From Steinernema hermaphroditum (taxonomy: Eukaryota; Nematoda; Chromadorea; Rhabditida; Steinernematidae), in NCBI GenBank assembly GCA_030435675.1, contig CM059622.1, positions 8,246,001-8,310,000 on the forward strand: a stretch of DNA of 64,000 nucleotides. Direction: 5' to 3'. Positions within the stretch are counted from its first letter, which is position 1, and every line of letters begins with the position of its first letter. The notes beneath the pieces were generated by a model. The model saw only the letters and a program-made list of their open reading frames with translations. It did not search any database and was not told the DNA's origin. Shown piece by piece: positions 45,180 to 55,120 of this stretch. The translations under genes and the position numbers were made by a program.

Positions 45180-48100
45180 TCACAGTTTCGCGATGTTGAG
45201 CGGAAGCGGCGGCACCCGTCTCCGCGCGCTTCCGCCGAGGCTCTGAATTGCGGGTTACGGTGGCCGAGGAGGGGGAACCCACCGCCAGATGCTCGTCGAT
45301 GAAGGGGATCGCGTAGGCGTCGCGGGGCACGAAGGCGAACCACTCGTTCTCCTCGCGGCGCTTCTCATGCGCCTGTGAGAGAAGAAGGCCGAGCACGTCC
45401 AGGTTCCGGCCCAGCACGTGGATCTTCTCGATACAGTAGCTTCCTGCCAGGTCGATGCAGAGGGTGGTGAGCACGAGGCCGACGAAGATGAACGCGATCC
45501 AGCCGAGGTAGTTGGAGTCTTCCGCCGGCACCAGGTCCCCGAACCCTATCGTCGTCTAAACGGATACTGTAGAGGATACTCTTGGCTCTTTCACGACGAC
45601 CAATGGCTCAAACCTATTCAGTAGAATGATCACTGCAAAGGACACTGAACTCGGTCGCTGTCCCATCTGCACAGGAACGAAGACTCATAAAGGGACTGTT
45701 TGGACCGATTGATTTCACAGGCGCGCTAATCCGATTTCGGAGTCTTTTGATCGGCGACATGTTTCAGTCAAAAACAACAAAAGCCCAGATAACCGATTTT
45801 TTGGAACCTAGAGTGATGCAGCGGGAAGAATCTGAGGGAACGACCCTACAGTGGCGGCATTATAAATACAGGGTGGCCCAGAAGTAGTGTGACGCCCATT
45901 TAAATTATTTATTTTTTGTCGTTTTGTGAATCGGTCGTGCATTCCCGTTGTGATATTCGAATTCAGCATCTCTTCCTATTCACTACCTCGCTCCTACTTG
46001 TTCATCTACCCTACTACGAGGTCTTGAAAATAGTTTTCCACAAGCTGGGTTTTTCGGTTGCAGTGACCGTTTCGCGCGGAATTCAAAAAGTTGACATCAT
46101 CGCAAAGCTCATATCGTTCTTCAAACACGTCCCTGGTGTCAGCGAACAACTTTATGAGATTCCCTGGTCAGCTAGGCGTCAGAAAACCAAAAAGCCATTT
46201 AGAGTAGAGAATTTGGAGCTCACAAAAATCTAAAGAAGAAGAAAATCACACCGAATTTGGCACCTTTTTCCAAAAATACCCCCTCAAACTGAGCAAGAGC
46301 GAGCTAAACGTGTCGAAAGCGATTAATCACGCCTTAGCAAGGGTAAAGTTCAGTGTCTAGTACACAAAAGCCCTTGAAAGATCAATAATAACTCAATACG
46401 TGGCGAAACGTGCTAGGATGCAGACTTCCGTGGCCGCTGGTCCACATTTTAGACGAGTGCTGTACAAAGATCAGGGGATTTTCGCAGAATTCAAAAGATT
46501 CAAAGGCGTAGAATCACCACGATCTCTTCAAAGACGGCTCTCAGCAAACTGTGCAATCCGAAAGAAGCCACTTTCATGCTGCTGCGGTGATTTTGAGAGG
46601 AATTTATGAAACTGCAAAGAATTCACGGGGTTTCGCGGATAAATGAGTCAAGATGAACTCTTCTGTTTATCAGAATCTGATTCTGATACACGCATTACTT
46701 GCCTCTGTGTAAGAAGACTTCGAAAACAGACGATAAACTCGGATACAGGAGTGCACACCCGCTCACGGAGCCAAAGCAGCAATGGATGTCTTCCAGGAGC
46801 GGATTCCAGACTTCTAGACCAAAGAAGATTGGCCCTCAAACAGGGCGGATTTCAAACTCAAGCACTTTGAGGTGTGCAGCATCTTAGAGAAGAACGCCTG
46901 CCGAGTTTGGCGCATAACACTTGGTTCGCTTAAGGCCACTGTCCAGAAGGCATGGGACCAAATTTCGTTGAGAAGTCTAGCGGCCACAGTGGAAAATTTT
47001 CTGAAGTTTTTGAAGACCCTCTTCGCGGCAAAAGGTGGTCACTTCGAACTGAATCTCTGTCATCGGAGTTAGTTTTTACTACTCTTTCTTGTGATATATT
47101 CTGTTTGTTTTAATTCGTTCACCGCTTCGAGATATGACCGATTTTCGGCGTCACACTACTTCTGGGCCACCCTGTAAACGTACGGAAACCGGAAAAACGT
47201 ACGGAAACCGGAACGAACCGGAATAAGTCAGAAGATCCGGGGTTCGAATCCACCCGCGAGCAAAACTTTTTTATTTTCGTATTTTCTCGAATACCATTCT
47301 GGAAACTGTTTCACTGTCTGATTCTACGTAAGCAACATTTAAATCTGCGGAAAAACGTGCAGAAAAAGTACATAAAAAAAGTTTGGCCTGCGGGCGGATT
47401 CGAACCCCGGACCTTCAGACTGATTCCGGTTCGTTCCGGTTTGCGTTCCGGTGCATCCCTCTACGGTCTACAGTGTAGACCCTACGGGGCCTCGTTCATC
47501 GAAAGGAGAAACTGACCAGGGTGATTGTGGTGAAGTAGGCGGCGTCGATGGTGTTCCAGTTGGGGTGGATGACGTGGGAGATGACTTCGGTGGCGGCGGC
47601 CATGTAGGCGAGAAGGGCGAAGACGACGAGGAGCTTCGCCTGGGTGCTGCCCCCGAGGACGGCGACGTCGGAGGAGGCACCGGAGATGGCGTCTTCCTCC
47701 TTCGGACCGAGCGGCTCCTCGGAGACGTGGCGCAGCACCACGAGGTCCGAGAGGAACTTGGAGATGTCGGCGATGGTGCAGATCGTCAGCGGGATCCTGG
47801 AGAGCCTAGTAGAGTACGGGGGACGGCACTCACCCGAAGAAGGCGTAGACGATGCAGAAGACGCGACCATATTGCGAGACGGGGACCATGTTGCCGTAGC
47901 CGATGGATGTGAGTACGGTAGTGGTGAAGAAGAGTGACGAGTAGAAGTTCCACTGGTAGTCGGTGGCGTTCTCGTTGAGTTCGGAGACGCGGACGCCGTC
48001 CTCGAAGGCGCCGAGCACGCTGAAGACCACCTCCTCCAGCAGCGCCATCATCGTCGCGTTCGCGTCCTCCGCCGCCTCGTAGTCGAACTCCAGAAGGACG

Positions 48101-48810
48101 CGCTCAAGGGGGTATGGTAAGTCGGGAGAATGACAGATTCCTTTGCGGATGGAAACTGAAAGACTTCGATGGTGGGGGGGGGGGGGGGTGCTCATTATTC
48201 TAGTCGTACCCTTCTCGAGAGGAGGCTCTGTCTAGAAGTGACTTCCCGATCCCGCCTCGACCACCTACCAGGGCCAGGATTGGAATGTCTCCGTGCAGTC
48301 GTACTCATCACTCAGAGACCCGTCCCCATTGAAGCTCCCAGTAGGGTATCCAGAGAACGACTACGATCGTGAGCGCTCTTGTATGGCAGTGGAGGGATCG
48401 GATCCTAGGCCGACTTCTCTCTCTAGGCCTAAGAGGGAACTCTTTCTAGTGGGGGTCGAGCCTAGCAGAAGTTTCGTGGCAGGAGTGCGCAAGAAGTCAG
48501 CTGGGAACGTTCCAGAGTCCCTTATAAAGCCCTCTTCTCCGTATCTCCGGACAATTAGAACGCGTGAACCTTCGTCTACCTTGGCCTCCTCGACAGCGTT
48601 GACGTGCTCGATGCGGGTGGCGTACTCCTGGGAGAGCTCGATGAAGGAGATGGCGTGGGCCCCGGCGGCGATGTAAACGGCGGTGCCGACGACGAGGCAC
48701 ACGTGGGGGAGGACGAGCCGGAGCCGGTCGCCGAATCCCGAGGAGGACATGGGGAAGCTGGTGGCGGAGAACAATCGGCGCCATCGCGTCGAAGACCGCC
48801 CGCTGAGCAT
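45180..48810 (-). CDS. Two-pore-domain potassium channel (TWK/K2P)
   Basis: Background (leak) potassium channel of the plasma membrane. Exons proposed: 48810-48570, 48155-47834, 47796-47517, 45555-45283, 45242-45180; 392 aa with all phases consistent. TM1 (LVLPHVCLVVGTAVYIAAG), a long extracellular cap with acidic helices (LLEFDYEAAEDAN), pore 1 with TSIGYGN, the GIPLTICTIAD block after TM2, then ITLTTIGFGDLVP as pore 2 and TM4. The first join (weak donor GTTCAC) and the last intron (41 nt; without it the frame runs to 45073) are the least certain parts. Intron 47516-45556 is 1961 nt, about forty times the local norm, because it holds a mariner element and a tRNA-like palindrome. Intron 1 (414 nt) holds a run of 15 C on the coding strand. 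Confidence 0.85.
45869..47174 (+). mobile_element. Second Tc1/mariner element, in a K2P channel intron
   Basis: Perfect 28-bp inverted ends 45869-45896 and 47147-47174 begin CAGGGTGGCCCAGAAGTAG. TA flanks both sides (45867-45868 and 47175-47176). Length 1306 bp, close to the 1300 bp of the first element, but with different termini. A plus-strand transposase is degenerate: a basic N-terminal half around 46385-46610 (RMQTSVAAGPHFRR, LQRRLSAN) and a C-terminal half near 46800-47060 (ILEKNACRVW, LKATVQKAWDQISLRSLA). Stops and frameshifts separate them. Confidence 0.92.
47178..47456. repeat. Palindrome with T-arm-like (box B) sequence in each arm
   Basis: Left arm (about 47190-47280) contains CCGGAACGAACCGGAAT, then GATCCGGGGTTCGAATCC. 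The right arm (about 47375-47456) is its inverted, slightly diverged copy with GGATTCGAACCCCGGACC. GGGTTCGAATCC is a perfect pol III box B / tRNA T-arm core. No box A was found, so a functional tRNA is unlikely. The element starts two bases after the mariner end. Confidence 0.75.
48174..48188. repeat. Run of 15 G within K2P channel intron 1
   Basis: Fifteen consecutive G on the plus strand, interrupted from a flanking GG by one T. A second run of 11 G lies at 48992-49002, upstream of the channel start. Confidence 0.95.
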
Positions 48811-49101
48811 CGCCTGGAGCGGTCCTTGGGGCGTTACGGGGATAAACGCCGCCGCGCACCTCCGCCGGAAAAGCCGATCTTTGGGTCGCTGAAGAAAACC
48901 ACGCAACTTTTGGCCGAATAGGCCGGGAGGTGGGGGACGCTTGTGGAGAATGGGAGTACTGTAGGAACAGACCGGAAACAGTCAAAATGCTGGGGGGGGG
49001 GGAATCACTTCTTTTGACGTGAATATTCCGCGGATTACTGTAATTTTTATGTATCTGAAGCCTCCAAGCATCGTCGAGGAAGGAAACTCCGGAAGCGGTT
49101 C
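48811..49101. other. K2P channel upstream region
   Basis: 290 bp between the channel start codon and the LINE copy. It includes the G11 tract (48992-49002). No further gene seen. Confidence 0.5.
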
Positions 49102-50600
49102 TTAAAATCGATGAAAGATTTCCAGAGATTCGATCTCTCTAGTAGTCACAAAGCCATCTTCCCTCGTCAATCCAGTGGTTCGATTTACGATTTTACGATT
49201 TATTTGTGGAATTAGCAACATTACATCGAGCCACACTCCATATGAATCCAATGTTGCCGTTCCTATTCTCTTGCTCGTTGTCGCCATTTTTGCGGTCCTC
49301 GGCCTTCCGATGGGGCGCGTCTTCGGTGGCCGCCATTCTTCGAGCTTGGTCGACCACTTCTCAGTCGTTTCACGAGCGATCTTCCAGGCGTAGTTCCACT
49401 TCCTTCTTGTCGCTGATCCGTGGGCGTCTTTCAGCTTCGTAACTCCTCTCAGCCACTCGTTTGTCCTTCTGTCCAGGAGCCTAACGCGGAGCATTCTCCG
49501 TTCCATTCGACGCTGGCTGGTCTCCAGTTTTCTTCGTGCAGCCTTCGTCAGCGTCCAGGTTTCACAACCGTACAGCATCGCCGACAGCACGCACTGGTTC
49601 AAGAGTCTTCTTTTCCATCGCATAAGGACCGAAGGCGACGTCAGGAATTCCTGGTACTTGCGAAAGACATTCCAGCCACTGTGGATCCTTCGTCCCACTT
49701 CTTTCAGATGGTTTCTTGCGAGGCGGACTTCTTGGCAAAGGTAGACGAAAGCTTCGACTTGTTCCAGAGCGCTTCCGTTCAGGAGGACCATCGCTTCTTC
49801 ATTCGCCATGATCTTCGTCTTCTCTGCGTTGATCTTGAGGCCGCTTCGGAGGGACGCTTCATTGAGTTCGTCGATCAACTTCTGCAGCTCTTCCTCGTAC
49901 GTAGCCACCAATGCGATATCTGCAAATCGGAGATTGGACAGTTTTTCGCCATTGATGTTGAGTCCGCAGTCCGTCCAACCGAGCTCGCGGAAGACTTGCC
50001 CGAGTGTCGCCGTGAAGAGCTTCGGACTAATGACGTCACCCTGCCGGACCCCTCGCTGGATGTTGATCGGCACGCGGTCTTCTCCTAACTGGATGCGGCT
50101 CGCGGCTTCATCTTGGATCTTCCGGAGTAGAGCGACGATTTGCCGTGGTACGCCTTGCCGTTCAATTGCCTTCCAGATCGCGTTGGCTTCTACCGTGTCG
50201 AAGGCCTTCTCGAAGTCGAAGAAGGCGATGTAGCGGTATTCGCGGGTCTTCTCCAGCAGCTCGTTGACGGCATGAAGATGGTCGATCGTCGAGAAGTTCC
50301 TCCGGAATCCGGCCTGTTCAGCTGGCTGGGCGGCGTCCAAAACATGCTCAATCCGTTGCACGATTGTCTTCGTGAGCAGCTTGTATATCACGGAGAGCAA
50401 CGAAATCGGCCTGTAGTTCTTGATCAGCAGCGGGTCTCCTTTCTTGTACAGGAACACAGTCGAGGCATCCGCCATCTTCTCGGGAACTTCACAGCGTCGC
50501 AGGCATCTGTTCAAGATGTCGGTCACAGGGCGGATGAAGGTGCTCTCGCCCAATTTGAGCATTTCCACCGTGAACTTGTCTTGTCCAGGGCTTCGGCCTA
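49102..50600 (-). mobile_element. RTE-type retrotransposon, 5'-truncated copy 2
   Basis: Homologous to the 3-6 kb LINE, in the opposite orientation. It starts inside the RT domain (PGQDKFTVEML near 50580), so the endonuclease is missing, as expected for 5' truncation. The RT frame is open for about 500 codons, but the catalytic FADD reads FADIALVA: one aspartate codon is gone. REYRYIAFFDF also lacks residues present in copy 1 (REYRVPIYIAFVDF). Copy 2 keeps the CVLSAMLYGCETWTLTKAA segment deleted in copy 1. Confidence 0.88.
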
Positions 50601-50713
50601 ATCCGATTTCAGAGTCTTTTGATCGGCGACACGTTTCAGTCAAAAACAACAAAAGCCCAGATAACCGATAACAGATAGCCGAAAGTCGGCCCTCAGAGGA
50701 CTGAGGGCCGACT
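50601..50713. repeat. Short repeat shared with 45.73 kb, followed by a perfect hairpin
   Basis: 50601-50670 matches 45728-45798 at almost every base (GAGTCTTTTGATCGGCGACA, then GTTTCAGTCAAAAACAACAA). It abuts the truncated LINE. 50684-50713 is a perfect hairpin: AGTCGGCCCTCAG, loop AGGA, then its complement. Confidence 0.8.
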
Positions 50714-51519
50714 CGGGGTGACCAAAGTCCATTTTAGATTTCTTCGACCGAACGTTTAGATCAGCGCGTCGGACTTATTCATGGAATATGTCTAAAAACA
50801 GAGAGACATTTCTCGGATATGAATATTTGAGTGCAGGTGCGCACCATTGGAAACACAGTATGCTTCGGGTGATACTCAAAGTCGGAGGTGCAGATCTAAA
50901 CGTCCACGGAATCTTTGATCCTCCCGAGGTATTAGTGACAAAGGGTCTCTTCTTGAACATCGCTAGAAGTGATCCCCACGTCACACAAGCCCTGGCGACA
51001 CCAACTCCATTCAAAGCAGAAAAGAAAAAAACATTGGAGAGGTCAAGAATCAGGCTCTCGTGGGCGCACCCTTCCCGAGAACGTCTAAAAGGTTCCAGAT
51101 CGTTGCGGGACCACCTGATCGAGCGCTCCGCCTGAATGAACCCGCTCCGCCCGGGTGCGTGCTGCTTCCGTCTTCCGGAAGCGTGGCGCCGTCAAACACT
51201 CGTAATAAATAGTTTTTTCAAGAATCGGCGATCCCCAGGGACGCCGCGGATTTCATTCCCGAGGCGCGTGCCATCTCCAACTTGCGGGGGCATCGATTGT
51301 GTCGCGAAATCCGAACGGCGCTTATGGGAAGCGAGGATTTATTGCCGAAGCCTCTTCACGTTTTCAACTCGAGGGCGCTCCGACGTGTTTATGATTACTT
51401 GCTACCGTAATCCGAACCCATCAGCATTAATTAAGTCCGAACGCTACGACACTCCACCGGAAGGATAATTCATCTGAATAGACTAATAACAACGTCACCG
51501 AATAAACAAAGCAGAACAC
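50714..51519. other. Intergenic between LINE copy 2 and NUP93
   Basis: About 800 bp. Plus-strand frames at 50788-51135 and 51136-51468 are open for about 110 codons each but match no family known to me and have no splice or start context. Probably NUP93 3' flank. Confidence 0.45.
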
Positions 51520-54470
51520 TCAGTTGATCTTCGACTGCAGCTCCAAAAGTTTGGTGTTCATGTAGGCGGGGAACCGGTATGGAATCATTGCCGTGTAGAG
51601 TATGATGGCCTTGGCAGTATCCCGGAACTTCTCGACGTTCTTGTCCTCGGAATTCTCGAACTCTTCCACAAGTACTCTCATGGTTTCAAGGCACAAGTCG
51701 GGCAGGCAGTGACGGACCTGTAAAAGCACGAAAGCAATAGAATAAGCAGCAGCGGAAAAAAATAAAACTAACAAGGTAAAGTACGACGAGCGATCTAAGA
51801 ACTCGCCATCTTTGCAACTCGGAATCTTCCAACTCTAGCTAACTGTGGAGAGATTCCAAAGTCGCAAACACAGCTGAGCCTGTGATCTATGACGACGTGG
51901 TTCTAAAGGTACGCCCGAAGAAAGTTAGAACTTACTTCATCCGGAATGAGGTGGAATCCAGAGACAAAATTTGCAACGTCGTTGGAATCCAAGGGGACGA
52001 TTTCCAGGCGTCGTATGACGTCCAAAGCGTCGCCGTTTCGCTCTTCCTTGCAGAGTTTGAAGAACGTGGAGAAATCAATCATGAGATGAAGCGTAGACAG
52101 GCAAGGCATGCTCGCGGGATGTAATATTCGTCCATCGCGGTGCATAACCGCAATGTCCATTGCTACTTGGATGGCTTGCTCGTAGGCAGAGCCGCGTTCC
52201 AACATGCGCATACCAATATGCTTGCACAACAGCTTAACGGCGTCATCGGTTCTCTGAAAAGCGATGGTCTCACCAGTTAGGAAGCACAGAACTAATACCT
52301 CAGCCAAAATGAAGAGTTCTACAGCTTGCAAAGTGTCTCCATTGGTGTTGGTATCGGCTGCCACACGAGCGATCACCTCGCCGACGTCAATGCCAGAGTA
52401 TCTGTCAATTAGCGCTTGTCGGCGGTTTCCATCGGCGTCGAAACAACCAAGGATTTCGGCGGTTTGGCCAGAGATGTACACAATGCGACTGACACAGGCT
52501 TCGAAAAGATTTCCTCCTAAACGACGCCACTTTGAGTGAGTCCGCCAGATTGAATGGAACGTACCAACTGGCGATTTTAATTTGTTCAAGAAATAATAAT
52601 AATCCAGTGCAACATCAGGATTGGGGATTTCAAAGTTTTTGACGTAGAGGAGCATTACTCGGGCGAAGTTGATTTTTGCCTTTGAGTAATCCTGTTCACT
52701 GATAACGACTAAAATAAGTGTCATAACTACGACTGAAACTCGATGAACTTACTTAGTGGCTGTGTCACATCATCCACCACATCGAGAACCTTGTTCTTGA
52801 ACCCCAGGATGGCTGCATGAACTGCTAGTGCCAAGTTCTCCTTCCGCACTAATAACTCGATAGCTCTTTCGAACTGACCGGTCAACCAGAGGGCCGTGAA
52901 ATACAACTGCCAGTTCCCTTCGACGCCCATAAAATAGTCTTCCCCGCAGTCGTGACTAATCAGCGTTTGCAAACTCTTCAAAGTTGTCAAAGTTACTTGT
53001 CCCTCGATCCTCGTGAAAATCAATCGAGACCACAGCCAGTCTTCCAAACTTTCGTTGATTTCCGGGCACTCCAAACCCAGAATGGCGCAGTACACAGCTT
53101 TCTTGTAAAAGTCGCTGCATCCCACTGACTCGTACTGCCACTCTGACACCAACTTCGTCCGGACTTCTTCCGCCATCCTTTCATTCCGGTGAGCGTTTTG
53201 AAGAATACCCACTAGGAATGCGCAGCTCGGGTTATTCCTAAGAGTTTCGGCGACAGTTTTCACTGCGTTGAATTCTCCGGCCCTCAAGCAGTGGAAGAGA
53301 ACACACCAGGCAGGATGTGCACCGTACTTCGCGTCCTGGGCTTTGCTTCCGCCAGCACCTGATCCTTTGACATTCAAATATGCGTCCACAAGCGAAAGTA
53401 CACCGGGAACCCCCCCTCGCTTTGCTCGCTCCAAGTTTCTTTGAACAACGTTCTCCATGTGCAGCTGAAACCTAAACATCACACATAAATCCACGCAATG
53501 AAACAAAGCCGTACTGTTTCTGAAGATATCGCAGAGTACTGCTCGTCAAGTGCTGAAGCCAAATGTCGGATTCCCGCAGCTTCGCAGGTTCCATGTTCTC
53601 CTCTTTCAATGACACCGAAGTGGAAAGAATCGCAAGAATCTTCTCCCACACTTTCTGGGAATCAGAAGTTTCGAGTTGGCTCGTAAGGTCGGAGAAATAC
53701 GATTCAGCTGGTTTTACGGCGTTGCTCTCAGTGATCATTTTCTGAACTCTGCAAGCGAACAAAAGTGTATCCTTTGAGAAGAAGCTCTTGTAAGCGTTCC
53801 CTTGACGTTGTGCCCGGTTGCCGGTCTGCAAGGATGCAAAAATTGAAAAGACAAGCGAACCAGCAGCTCTTACAGCAGCATTGTTGTAGATTTTACGTGC
53901 ATACAACGACGATAGCGAGGGGTCGTCGACTACTTTTTGGTTCAGGAAAGTGCGTTCAGCTTCAAGGTTGGTGCGCTCAATGGTACTCTCGATGAGAGTC
54001 ATCAACGAAGGATTCAGCTTATCCCCTAAGGTTCGAGCAGAGACCGAACCAATACCCGAGACGGAGGGCTGCTCGATGTCAATGGGCTGTTGAGCAGGGG
54101 CAGTGGCTCTATCCACGCTCGCTGAATTGCACTGGTTGATAGCCCAAACGGTGCAAAACAAGACTCACAAATGGTGATGCCCTTCCGCGAGAAGAAGAGA
54201 TTCGACTGGAGCTTTGTGGTTTCATCTTTATCTGCGGGCTTCCCAAGAAGATTATCACTGCGGCGGAAAATGTCGTCGAGATCGCTCTGCAGAGATCGTG
54301 TCTGATCTCTTGTCAGCTCAAAATGCTGAAAAGACGTCAATCAAAGAGAATCGCCCACATGTCGTTGAAAGTACCCCGGCACGTTGGCGAGATTTAGATC
54401 CTAAAGATGCTCCGAACCCCGCGGACTTATTCGTGAGATTGTCAGCTCGGTAGAGGAGATCGTTGAACAT
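51520..54470 (-). CDS. npp-13: Nucleoporin NUP93 (NIC96 family)
   Basis: Scaffold of the inner ring of the nuclear pore. Exons: 54470-54375, 54325-54169, 54121-53505, 53464-52753, 52708-52565, 52516-52299, 52253-51936, 51717-51520; 819 aa, the same as human NUP93. The N-terminal part is partly coiled (LQSDLDDIFRRSDNLL). The alpha-solenoid carries family blocks PAWCVLFHCLRAGE, YKKAVYCAILG, EDWLWSRL, LYFTALWLTGQFE, FARVMLLYVKNFE and ends TAMIPYRFPAYMNTKL. A 45-nt intron (52298-52254) without an in-frame stop is removed because the spliced form aligns gap-free. A TTATTTCAG acceptor lies 7 nt upstream of the ATG. Confidence 0.93.
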
Positions 54471-55120
54471 CTTCGACCTGAAATAAACGAAAACAAGTTA
54501 TGAAATTGGATAATTTCGAAAGTCGAGAGTGGTTCTCGAAAACGTGCACGAAGGGATAAGCTAAGACGCAGTTGGGTGGGTGGGATCCCAAATAATAATA
54601 TATGGAGAAGCCTCCAAAGGGGCAACGCCAAATCTAGGGATACAGAAGAAGAGCACGAAAACTGAGAAGAAGGTCCTCCTGTGGAATCGCGCCACAACCG
54701 CACGCGCCGAGACATTTCTCGCGGCGGTCCCGCCACGACAAAAACAAATGCATTTTTTGAAATCGCGTTTCAGAAACTGCGTGCCTTTTGTCCGCGCTGC
54801 GCGCAAGAAAACTATCCCGCTGTGCCGCTGAAGCCCTTCGGAAGTCGATATAGAATTACGAAGGAAAACAGCGGGTTACAGCGTGCAGTCAGTGGGGCGC
54901 CACGTGAAGGAAAAGCGCCCGCCGGTAAACTTCTACAGTTCGTTTCCTTCTTTCATAAATTTGGAATTTGGAAAGCTCGTTGGTTTGGCGACGCTTCGTT
55001 CCAAATATCTCGCTTTCCTATCTCTGTCTCGTTTTAGTCAGACCAGTTCAGTCGCGATCTGTACAGAGCTTTGTCTATTGCGAATTGCAGGCTTCCAGGT
55101 AGTTGACGCTATCTGCAAGC
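54471..55120. promoter_or_regulatory. Divergent region of NUP93 and UPF1
   Basis: 650 bp. Frames at 54681-55037 (+) and 54806-54561 (-) are open but do not look like proteins. GAATTGCAG (ending at 55090) 30 nt before the UPF1 ATG is a possible spliced-leader acceptor. Confidence 0.5.

Noticed and set aside
50788..51468. Two plus-strand ORFs of about 110 codons next to NUP93
   Set aside because: No recognisable motif, no splice signals; probably chance.
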